Positions 40,561 to 51,238 of a stretch of 64,000 nucleotides of DNA are shown piece after piece. The stretch comes from Montifringilla adamsi (lineage: Eukaryota; Chordata; Aves; Passeriformes; Passeridae): contig JAGGNK010006604.1 in the NCBI GenBank assembly GCA_017590115.1, positions 558,001 to 622,000 of the forward strand, given 5' to 3'. The position numbers and the translations under genes were made by a program. The notes below the pieces were generated by a model, which did not search any database, was not told where the DNA came from, and saw nothing but the letters and a program-made list of their open reading frames with translations. Positions within the stretch are counted from its first letter, which is position 1, and the number at the start of each line of letters is the position of its first letter.

Positions 40561-41298
40561 AGTGTGTTGGTCCTGGGTTGGGGCATTTTCATGATTCAGT
40601 CAAAAAACACCCTCAATGCTGAGAAATACGCATTTCTGGTCATAAGCTTTACTTCAGTTGACATCCTCCTCCATGCGTTTATCTGAATGGGACAAAGGCC
40701 ACTTACGAGCAATTAGTCTGATTGGTGAAAGTCTTTTACAGTCATGACAGTACAAATCACTACAGCAAAAGGCCACTATACACAGATGTCATGATGTTAT
40801 TAGTCTGTTGTCACTATGTCCAAGACACAGAATATTTTATAAGAGAAAACATTTTGAAATGACAGAAGTGCACCAATCAGCCATTACTTATATTTTCATA
40901 CATGAGCTTTGGAGGAAAAGTTATTTTTCCAAGGCTTGCAAATAAAAGTACCCTTTCAAAAAATGGCTTAAGACCTCAAAAGCATACGGCTCATTTATTT
41001 ATGAGTGAATTAATGTCCACAGATCATGGAAGTTGTTGCTCTGCTTGTATGGAAATGTAAACCAATAATCTGTGCATTAGTGAAGGTACATGCCTCTTAC
41101 ATACATGGTCTGTGCATCATCCACTCTTGTAGAGGTGGCTGCCTTGGCTAGTTTCAAGAAAACTAAATCAGGCATATTTACAACCTCATCCACCCTCCTA
41201 GTGGTATCAGTTCAGGCCAATCACTCCAATAATTACTGAATTTCACATATGTAGTTTTGTCTGCTAGTAGTGGAAATACTGGGGGGAGTTACTCCTCT

Positions 41299-41319
41299 CC
41301 CCCCCCCCCCCCCCCCCCC
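41299..41319. repeat. Poly(C)/poly(G) homopolymer of about 21 bp
   Basis: An uninterrupted run of C on the plus strand, flanked by 'ctcct' and 'aatatattg'. The length may vary or be misassembled. The minus strand is a G tract able to form quadruplexes. Confidence 0.85.
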
Positions 41320-41407
41320 AATATATTGAATTGCTAGAATTTATACTTTTAAATATTATATTTTAAAATGAGTACTTGCTTCCTTCAGTCATCCCATTTT
41401 ATCAGAG

Positions 41408-41468
41408 TGGGCAGAGGTTTATGATTCTGATTTATGATCATAAACCTGGGCAGAGGTTTATGATTCTG
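41408..41468. repeat. 22-bp duplication enclosing an 11-bp-stem inverted repeat
   Basis: 'tgggcagaggtttatgattc' followed by 'tg' occurs at 41,408-41,429 and 41,447-41,468. Between them, 'atcataaacct' (41,437-41,447) is the exact inverse complement of 'aggtttatgat' (41,415-41,425). Confidence 0.85.
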
Positions 41469-42114
41469 TGCACTGCTCATGGACTACAAATTTAATGAGA
41501 GTTCCTTCTTAACCTCGTCTTCCTATCCTCTAGGCCATTTACCTAGCCTAGCTACCCAAGATGCCTGTCTGTGTTCCAGGAAATGGACCTCAAGTAAATA
41601 CCTGATATGGAAAAGGGTTGACATACTTTGCTATCTAAGAAGAAATTATTTAATCTCTGATGTTGACTAGGAAAACAATTCAGACAATCTCACCTGCAGA
41701 AGAAAGATCTCCTTGTGTCAAAGACTGAGTCGAACATGAGAAAAGCAGCGTAGGACAGCTTTGTAAGAAGGAAGGAGGTGTACTAATGTCTTCTGGCTCA
41801 TTCTGATAAGGTATGGCAACCTAAAGGTAGCAGGGCATGACCGGATTTGATAGTCAGAGCTTAAGTAGCATGCTTGAGGAAGTTTCAGTTATTACTCTTC
41901 AGTGTTCTTCTGTTGCCCTTGTGCAGGGGAATGTATCTATATATAGCTGTATTGGTTTGGCATGGCCTCATGGGTGCCTGGCATTGGGCCAGTGTCAAAC
42001 CACAACAACAGCCTACCTTCAAGAATGAATATTGGAATCTCAACAATAAAAAACATAGGTAATACAGGTAGTATAGCCTCTTCTACAAATAAATATCTAA
42101 GATACATAAGTATC

Positions 42115-42160
42115 ACATATTATATATTGCATATATATATATATGTTAAATATATATAAT
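42115..42160. repeat. AT-dinucleotide low-complexity tract
   Basis: An imperfect (AT)n tract with 'atatatatatatat' in the intergenic spacer. Confidence 0.8.
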
Positions 42161-43139
42161 ACAGAGCTTACACAATGTCTATATTGTGTCTATACTATAC
42201 AGTTTATATAATGTAGTATTTATATCCTCGAGGAGAAGTAACTTTTTACTTCTACTACTTCTACTACAGAGCTTCTACTGCTACTGACTACCAGAACCAA
42301 GGAACAACTTTAAAATACACTAAAATGAAAGACAAAACTTGCTAAAAAGCATTCAAAAGGTTAGAATAGTGCTAAAAACTACAAGATAGCTATTCAGATA
42401 GATAGAAGGCTATGTAAGGAGGCCACTTTGAGACAGAGCAGATAATTTTTGCATATTCATGTTTCTCTGAAGGGTCTGAGATATACCAGAAGGAAGTCAC
42501 CAGGACTAGATAGAATGAAAAGGTCAGTAACTACAAACAAGGAGTAATATTCCTATATTCCTATAACCTATCAAAGTAGGGAACAATTGTGTTCAAGTGA
42601 GTAAATCATAAAGGATCACAAAATTTGGCATGTTAAGTGTGAAAGAACAGTAAGGCAGGCAAAAAAAAAGAGTTTGACCATTAATTTGCAAAAAAGTATG
42701 GATGCCAAAAAGAATATTTTGTCTAAAGGCCAAGAGGAGGAACAGAATATGTAGAGTTAATAGGATATTTTCCTTAAGTCTTCTATGCACATATAGACTT
42801 GAAGGTGATAAGCATTTTCACAATTTTTTGAAAATACTTCCGATGAAAATCCATAAAACTGCTGACCTTGCCTCTGAATGTTGCAAATACTGAAAACTAC
42901 AATAATGCAGACAGATTTGGAATATGTGGTATATTGGAAAGTATAATTTTTGTAAAGAGAAGTCAAGGCTCAGAGAACTACTGAAGACTTCCCAAGGAGC
43001 CAGAAGACGTGAAAAGGAGGGCATAAAGCTGATTTTCAAGTTATTTGGTTTTCTGAAAACATTCCATATGGCTCCTCATGAAAAAAGTTTTAAACAAAAT
43101 AAGCCACCATAGAGGGAAAAGTTCTTTTATGGCTGAAAA

Positions 43140-43900
43140 TTGTTAAAGGGTGTTAGAATGGTCTATCATTTCTTGCAGCTCCAGGACCCTTCCCGTCCTG
43201 CCCTGCCACTGGAGCCCATGCTGGTGCCTGGGAATGGAGGGTCCCTGCCAGGCAGAGTGACTGCTGCTGCCTTCCTGTTTGTGGTGCACAGTCTACAACA
43301 GCACCTACATGCAGGACTCACCCTCAGCTCCAGCACAGAGCACAGGCAGCCATGTCCTCTCCTCTTCCTGGGCTGGCAGAGACAAAAGGTCACTAGTGCA
43401 GGCACACATTCCCTGGATGCCCAAGCACATGCCCAAGCACATTCACCCGGTACCCCTGGCCAGATCCCAGCCTCCTTACCTGCCTCAGGAGTGCCTATTT
43501 CCAGGCTAATTCAGCTTGATGCTTGTTGCAAACATATTGCATTCACATATCCCATAGGCACTCCACAGGTTGCCATGGATGAAATGATGGATCCCTGCCT
43601 GCCTGATGACCTGATGTCTCCTACCCATTGGCAAGTCCAGCTTGAAGTTTGCCAGGACATGAGAAACGCACACCCACCGTGGCACCCTCAGCATCCAGCA
43701 CCAGGCATGCAAGCTGTGACGTGGTCATGCTCCAGCTACTGGTGCTGAACCCCTCTCTCACCTCACCCACAGCAGTCCCTCCCAGTAGAAGATTTTCAGG
43801 ACACACAATCACTGTACCCACCTCAGCAGCTGGCAGCTAAGACCTCCAATCGCTCCAGTAGCAGATAATGAGACCTCCCCAACACCAGCAGCACCAGTGG
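43140..43900. other. GC-richer patch of unknown origin with a 202-codon open frame
   Basis: A patch with distinctly higher GC than its flanks, with an open frame on the plus strand (43,140-43,748). The translation is Pro/Gln/His/Ser-rich with no domain I recognise, and internal short repeats ('ccaagcacatg' repeated near 43,420-43,445) suggest non-coding or repeat-derived DNA. Other frames overlap on both strands. I do not call it a gene. Confidence 0.3.
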
Positions 43901-46800
43901 GCACCCTACATTCCCAAATGTAACCTTGGTACTAAATCCACTCATGGAGGACCCTCAGTAGTTACCACTTTATCCTTACAACACACATACACATGGGAGA
44001 GTGAGATTGGGCTCAGTCAGACAAGTGTACCTACTCCCCTTTTTAATATTGACTGGTCCATTTAATGGTCCATTCTTTATTTTCTCCTCTGTTCTTCCAG
44101 ATGCACTTCCTCTGCACATTCCTTCATTAGTTTGAATAGCTCCACACGTTCATTTCCAACATTATGGACCCTCACATTTGCATCTTATCAGGTGCAAAGT
44201 CCCAGTTTGCCTGCAGTTTATTGAGAGGCAGTTTGTTTCTTGTCTTTGTCACTGTTATCTTTGACTGTCAAGTGTGTGTCTCCATATTTTGTTTATTGCT
44301 TTCCACCTTTTCTTGTTATCTCACTTGTCAAGACTTTTGATCAGATAGTCTTACTGAAATAAACATTCCTCATCAGTTAGTATGACTGATTGGTGTGTCA
44401 TCCCTGACTCCCTTACCATTTGTCAGTCAGGTCTTTCATGTTCTTGTTTATGGCTTCCTCCATTTCTGCACTGAAAAGGTTCATGACCAGATATCCTTAA
44501 AGAAGCACACATTTTCCTTCCACATAACCTTATGAAAAGTGTTGTTTTTTTTTTTATATCTGAAGACTAATCAAAACATTTTTAATTGGTGAGGTCACCC
44601 ATAGACTCTCGAAGGCTTGTATGTTGAGACTCTTGTTCCAGATACCCACCAAAGATTTAAAAAAGGAGAGGAATACTGAAGTGGGAAAATCTGATGCCAA
44701 TGGTTATGGGGCTGAAAGAATTTCAGATAAGCTCAGGACAAATAAAATGTAAAATGGCATGGACAAGGGGTGCAGAGAAATAAGTACATACAAAGATGAG
44801 CTTTGAGTTGACCATTACATCCCACATCCTGTTATCACAGATAATACATGAACATTTTCACTTTGATGTTCAGAGGAATTTTAAAAAAGGGTAACAGAAA
44901 ATCACACAAAAAGACCACAGAAGTTATACTCTTATTTTTTTGCAAGAACATGAGTAACTTTATGATTCTGATTCTTTGACACAAAGCTAAGACATTGCAG
45001 AAAGTACTCAAAGATGATTATTCACCTTGGAAAAGGAATTGCTCTTTGGATATCAATACATTTTTTTATCAAATCTGAGACCCAAGTGCCTGTTTGAATT
45101 CAAGTAATAGGGACCACAAATGAATTTATCAGATGCCTGATTAAAAAGAAGCAACCTGAAGTAGTTCTTCATACTGTAGAAACTAAGCTGTGGTTCCCAA
45201 CACATTCAAAAAGCAATCAGTCAAGTTAATGGAGGAGACATCTATGAAGGATTATTAAACACAAAGGCATCACGTCCAGCTCAGGAAACTTATAAATTGA
45301 AAAATTTTTGGAGGGTAGAAAAAATTTAGAAAAAAAAATTGTAAGATCACTACATTATTGGTAAATGACCTGAAACCATTTCCTGACCGTTCTACATTGC
45401 ACTACCATAAACTGGATACTATGCCAAATGGATCTTTGGTCTGACCTAGTACAAGTCTTGTTAATTCCATGGCAAAATGAGCTTCAGCTATTCATGTTGT
45501 AAACGGCCTCGCTGTCACATGAATGTTAGATGAAAATCTCAATCGCCACCTTCTAGTGCTCGTATTCTCAATCCCAGTATTCTTCTTCCAGAATCTCCAA
45601 CCCAAGATGTCTCCCCCTCTTTACTTTTGCACTGCATGTGCCTCAATAGGGCTATTATCTCAGCTAGTGTTTCTAAAGTCTACATACAATTCAACAAGCA
45701 ACAGCTACAATCATTTTTGAATTCTGTCTTTATTACGCAGGCATAAGTTCTGTCAGCTGTTATGAAAACTGAACTCTTGGGATTTAAGACATGTTTTGCT
45801 TCATGTTTTGTCATTTGCTGCACTTACTAAAGTCTTACTATAAAATTAGCGTCTACATTGTATCAATACACATTTACATGGTTAGGTTCTTGTATACTAT
45901 TAAATGTTAGCATTGGTATGGTCTTACAGAGCCACAAACGGAGTTTTACAATATAAATGTTTATTAAAATCCCACCCACCATAGTATCTCGGTGGTGCTT
46001 ATGTGGTACCTCACCTTTAGTCAGCTTGGGCTGGCAGAGTTCTAACTTCACTGTTCTGGGCTCTAACCTGCAAGAGTTAAATTCATTTCCGAGAGGTATG
46101 TTCACTACAACTGGACTTTTATTAACATCTGATTCTACAAGAAGAAATGTACCAAACAATATATCTTGAAGATTTTTAGGCTAAAGTGCCAGCTGCAGCA
46201 TGTTTAGTGCAAAAATGTCCTAGTTACTTCCTTTACACATGACTAGGCCTACCTCTCTTTCTTAATGATCAACTTGTTTTCATATTTCATGCAAGCAAAT
46301 TCATGCTTGTCTAACTAAGCACTGGTTTCGTAAAACAGTCCTGAAAAAGTCTCACCATACTTTAAAAAAAAATCAGGACAGGTGATTTTTATATTAAGGC
46401 AAGGTTCAAAACTGATCTTCTCTGGTTTCTACTGACTTTCTGTTTCTTCAGAAAGTCAATAGAGAGCAAAACTATTACAGGATGCCACTGATGTTTTTTG
46501 TTTTTTCTCAAGCTCTGTACATCTGTCCCTTCTCCTTCCTTACAGTTCATGTTCGATAGTCGCATAAATGTAATCCAGTGTGGTTTGATGACATTAAGGA
46601 AAAATATTTGGTTTGTATACATATAGTAGTTAAATAAAAAATTTTCAAGACTTAGAGCAGCTATGACTTTGTGATTAAATAAGACTGAAAATTTGACATT
46701 AAGTACTGTTTGTGATACCCAGGAATTAAACAATCTAAAATATAATTGAAAATATTTTATTTCAAGTATCATATTATCTTGATTTTAGGTCATTCAGAGT
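43901..46800. other. Intergenic spacer, middle part
   Basis: AT-rich DNA. A 127-codon minus frame at 46,389-46,772 has no recognisable domain. No RNA gene or named repeat was identified. Confidence 0.45.
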
Positions 46801-46820
46801 TTTCCATAGAGATGCTTTCC

Positions 46821-46860
46821 TTTTTTTTTTTTTTTTTTCTTTCCTTTCAATAAATTTATT
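46821..46860 (-). repeat. Possible retroposed 3' end: AATAAA followed by an A18 tract on the minus strand
   Basis: Read on the minus strand, AATAAA (46,855-46,860) is followed about 16 nt later by an 18-nt A tract (46,838-46,821). This is the layout of a polyadenylated transcript tail. The upstream body (from about 46,861 rightwards) is not recognised, and the AATAAA lies in an AATAAATTTATT palindrome, so chance is possible. Confidence 0.35.
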
Positions 46861-47339
46861 GTTTTAAAAAACATGAAAAATCTGGGAAAAAAACCCTAAC
46901 CACCCACCCTGAGCCCCCCAACTAAATCCCAAGACAACCCAAGACAAAAATCACAAGAGCTTGCAACAGAAATTTAGAAAAAAATGTTGGGTTTAAGATG
47001 TTTTAAGTTACTGTTGTATCAGGGATCAAAGAAAAGCAAAACAGGTCATAATTCTACTAAGAAGTTGCCATGCTTGTTATATTACACTACATCAAAAATT
47101 ATTCTGCTTTAGAGATTGTGAATTCAGGACCTACATGCTCAATTTTACTATGTTTGTTTTGTGCAGTAACTTCAGTAACTCTTAATACATAAATCACTGC
47201 AGAAAATTTCCTTTGCTTTCCATTTCTGAAGCAAAAGTTCATTAACAAATGGTAAAATCCTGTTTGTTTTTAACAATTTAAGAAACTCCAAACCTGTAAA
47301 ACACTTAAAATTACTAATAAAAAATAACACTTCAGCCTA

Positions 47340-47720
47340 GAATACAGTTGCTAACTTTAAGGGATAAGCATCCTGGCTCTGGCCAGGACCAGGTTAATTT
47401 TTGCAGTTGCCAGAAGGCACATGACCATGACCCAGAGGTTATTCTTTATCACCTCACCATTCTTAGGGTGAGAGGAAGGGGCTGCTTCTGGTTGGAGTAG
47501 TCAGGATTAATGAGCATTTTTCCTATGAATCACTCTCTTTTGCATACTTTTATTATTACTGTTACAGTTATTGGTATTTTTTCTTATCTCATTGCTGTTT
47601 CCAGTAAATTGTTCTTATCTCAACTCATGACCTTTTGTGTCTCCAGTTCTCCTCTCCAGCCTACCACAGGGGGAGTGAGAGTGATTTGAAGAGTCACAGT
47701 GGGAACTCTAAATCAGGGAG
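47340..47720 (+). mobile_element. Degenerate ERVL-type LTR fragment
   Basis: The plus strand shows a diverged order of blocks typical of avian ERVL-like LTRs: 'ctggctctggccaggaccag', a run rich in TTATTATTACT near 47,548, 'aattgttcttatctcaactc' near 47,607, and 'ccacagggggagtgagagtg' near 47,663. The copy at 62,750-63,110 carries the complementary set, so the two are oppositely oriented members of one family. Confidence 0.6.
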
Positions 47721-47999
47721 TACCATTTCTAAACTACAACATTACAAAACAACCCTTTATCTAACATTACACAATGTTTATTTATACTTTTATATGTTTA
47801 GTGGAGGAGCATGGAAAAATATTAATCTGCAGAAATGAAATTCAGAGATATGTTATTAACTGACTGCGCAAACTCAGATTATGACTAAGCAGGGTCAAAT
47901 CTTGTGCACATAATCCATTTAGCTTGCTCCTGTAAGAATGTGTCTCCCTCCATGTTTTATCATTGGATTTATTGCCCTGAATACCCTTCCATGAAACAG

Positions 48000-48120
48000 A
48001 CGCTGAATTCCTCTCTTCAGCCTGCCATAGGAGGAGGGGAAGAAGGAACTAGTGAGTGGCAGCATAGTTTGGAGAGTCTCAGCATCAGCAATATATTGGG
48101 GAATACCATTCCCATACCAT
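48000..48120 (+). repeat. Diverged duplicate of the 47,640-47,745 segment
   Basis: 'ttcctctcttcagcctgcca' and 'gggaataccattcc' mirror, in order, 'ttctcctctccagcctacca' and 'gggagtaccatttc' about 370 bp earlier. Possibly a second fragment of the same LTR family or an old local duplication. Confidence 0.4.
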
Positions 48121-50759
48121 GATGATGAGCAGTAGTTTGTAATATAATAATCTTACTGTGTTTACTGTAAACACTTACTGTGTTTACATTTACTTACTGA
48201 AATGCTAAGTTATGCATTTCAGCAATAAGCATCACGCATTCTGCTGGTTAATATATGAGAGAGTATTCTAGGTTAATAAAGCAACATACTGTGCAGTATA
48301 TAATTCTTACTGTAGTAAAAGTTATCAGAGGAATATTAATTAAGAAATATGGCACAGTATTAAGCATTTGAAAAACGAAAGGCAGATTTCCTGCTTCAGA
48401 GAGACATGCAAAAAACTCTAAGTACACCTTGTGGAGATTTCTATCTATTCTCACTCCTTATGTAAATAAGTTTGAACCTCAAAGTTCTACTATTTCAGGC
48501 TTTGACAATAACTTTGCCATCCTTCATACCCCTCTAATCCCAAGCATTTAGTAGACATGGATCATCTGGGCTTTAAATTTTCTCCTCCAGATTGGCTTTG
48601 GGAAAACTATGTTGACAACATATTGCCAAAAGAATTCTCATTTGTTTACCCAAGGAGATGTGAAGAAAGGTAGCAAGAAAACAATCTGAAGGAGAGAAGG
48701 AAGGTAAGTGAAAGCTGCATAGTGAGCAGCTGATTTTAAAACCTTAATCTACTTTTTCCTTCATTTAGTGGAAATCTCCTGGAATACCTTTTTCTTGGCT
48801 CTATGCACTCTTTCCTTTCTTTTTCTGGAACAATTTCCGTTTTTTAACGTCTACAACCCTGCAGGAGATCACAGATGGTTAGCAGCTTTTTACTACAGAA
48901 GCTTACTTCCAGGAAGTACTGACATCTCTCTTCAGAAGCAAGTAGCAAATTTCACTTGCAAAGATGTTTCTAGCGTAAGGCAAACCAGGATGACATCAAA
49001 TGTTATGGTGTATTGCTGACTCAGTTTCTTCAATTTGATAGTTTCAGACAACAACCTTCTCAGTCTTTGTCTACATGAACAGTTCAGTTCAGGTGAGGAG
49101 TGTAGTTTTGAGGGGAGTTTCCAAATTGTCCCTGCTTACGGTGTCTTACTTGATTCACAGAGAGATCTCAAAGCACATGAACTGATTTTTGGATAAAATT
49201 TACTTGAAGACATGGTCTCAGTGCACCTAAAGTATTCCAACCCCTTACTAGGGAACACTCAGTCAAGCCAGAAGTAAAAAAACTCCAAAATGTTCTTGAG
49301 ATCTTGAATACAACATGTCACTGTATAAATCAAACAGCATTGTTCTGCATTACTTCCTGATGTCAACATTCTCTCAGGGTACTGATGTATTCAATCTCCC
49401 TGCCTTAGGGATGTCCTCAACCCCATTCAAAACTGTCTCTTCACCTCAAAAAAGACCTTATCTACTACTGAAGGGCTATGGATCCTAAAGCATCTCAAAA
49501 GCATCTAGAAATAATATTTCATTTCTGATCACTGTAAGATTTGGACCACTTCCTGCAGCTAGCAATTATGTTTAGTATATAGCATTCTTACAGGTGTTCA
49601 ATCATGATCAGTCAGCTGAAGTTGCTTGTTACATGACAGGATGTATTACATACAACATCAGTTTTTTATACGTACTCTGAACCCATCTATGCATCTTAAG
49701 AATTTTGATGTGTGCCATTTTAGAATATGCACAGTATAATCCATGCCACAAATCAAAAATTAAAACTTTAAAGCTTTCAAATGAGATTAGTGTATTTCCT
49801 TATATATCATCACAACACAGTGTTGCGATGATAAATAAACTGAGAAATACAAAGATATTGTATACACATAAACCACACAAATAGTTAAATAATCTATAGA
49901 CAGAAAATGTACTGCTCAGTAATGAAATTCCCTCACTATATTCAGAACCATGATCTATGGAAGAGAATCCTATATAAAATGGAACACAAAATACAGACTT
50001 TGAGTACTGGTATTTTACAGACACACTGCAACTTTACATTCAAAAGATATGGTGTACTTGAAACAGGAACATACAGAATCTTCAAAAATACTTAAGCAAC
50101 ACAGAGTTTTAAATTATGCTCATGTCTTTTACTCCATTGCCCTTAAGGTACAGGGAAAAAAAAAATCTCCTGATATTAGAGTGAAAAAGTAGCAGCCTAC
50201 GCACTGAATCAAAGCTGCCCACATGCCTCCCTTAGGTAATCACTTGCAATCACAACAGTATGAAGTCTATAAAACATTACAATCATCTCCTTTCACACAG
50301 TTGATAAATATGTCTGTAAATAACTTTTAAATGGCTAATTTTCTATCAAACTGTTTCTTTGGTATTAACTACAAAATCAATACTCTCAACTGTCAGAAAC
50401 AAAACAAGCAACTAAGAGCCAAATATAAAAAGGCAATAATGATGCAAAAATATTTGTTGCATACTATTTTGTATTATTATGCAAAATAAAATGTTATTCA
50501 AAATCTACCTTCCAGAAAAATACTTTATTAATTTTGTTGAAATTTCACACCAAATAAGAAATTCACAGAGAAATCAATGGCTGCCATTTTTCTTGGAATC
50601 CTTGTTTTAATAAACCCCTAAATAACACTGCTGTGAAAAACAGTACCGTTCAAAAGCATATATTTTATGCACCACAGATAATTGCCAAACGCATTGTTTT
50701 CCTTTAAGATACAACCGGAATTAAGAGCATTTATAAGCACATTTTATGTAAGTACCAAC
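48121..50759. other. Intergenic spacer, ACADM-proximal part
   Basis: AT-rich DNA without a recognised gene. Around 48,150-48,190 a 'cttactgtgttta' motif is repeated and partly inverted. Confidence 0.5.
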
Positions 50760-51214
50760 ACAGTTGATAGTTACAACTCCCGTGCGCCAGGCCCAGTCAC
50801 TCTCCAGTTCTCGGCACACCTCCGAAACATGAGTTTACGACTCCCTGAGGCGCAAATTACAGTAGAACTGCCTACACGTGCTTTTCTGCTAACAGATGAA
50901 TGGTGTACGCGATTGGAGCCAGCCTAGGACACTCAGCAAAGAGGCAGCGAAGCGGCCAACCTGGGACACGCACAGGCCCGAGCCGGGGCCAACGGGCCGG
51001 CCGCCACAGGGCGCGGCGCTCCTCCCACGAGCGAGCGGACGAACGGGCCCGCGCCGGAGGCTCCCCTCGCGGGAGCAGAGCAAGGCGGGGCGGGGCGGTG
51101 GAATCCAGGGCTTCCCCAGCCCCTCGGCTCTACGGGCGGCCCGCGTGGCACCGCCCCGGCCGCCCGAGCACCGCCCCGCCGGAGCTGCTGCGGCTGCCGG
51201 GCTCTCCCGCCGAG

Positions 51215-51238
51215 ATGGCTGCGCTGAGGGCAACGCGG
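51215..51238 (+). CDS. ACADM: ACADM exon 1, coding part
   Basis: It encodes MAALRATR and ends at a GTGAGC donor. The ATG has a good context (GAG before ATGG). The 5' UTR lies immediately upstream in the CpG island. The MAA start followed by Arg residues fits a mitochondrial presequence. Confidence 0.92.

Larger units (their letters stand above)
40561..43139. other. Intergenic spacer between SLC44A5 and ACADM, left part
   Basis: AT-rich DNA with simple repeats: a poly(C) run at 41,299-41,319, a hairpin-forming duplication at 41,408-41,468 and AT dinucleotide tracts at about 42,115-42,160. No gene was recognised. Confidence 0.6.

Noticed and set aside
39249..40622. Long open frames of 90-354 codons on both strands across the CpG island
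   Set aside because: They are mutually overlapping, rich in Arg/Pro/Ala/Gly, and explained by few AT-rich stop codons in CpG-dense DNA. Only the 37-bp exon 1a fits a splice model.
46389..46772. 127-codon minus-strand frame in the intergenic spacer
   Set aside because: AT-rich (Phe/Asn/Lys/Ile/Leu-heavy) translation with no recognisable motif and no promoter or splice context. Likely chance.
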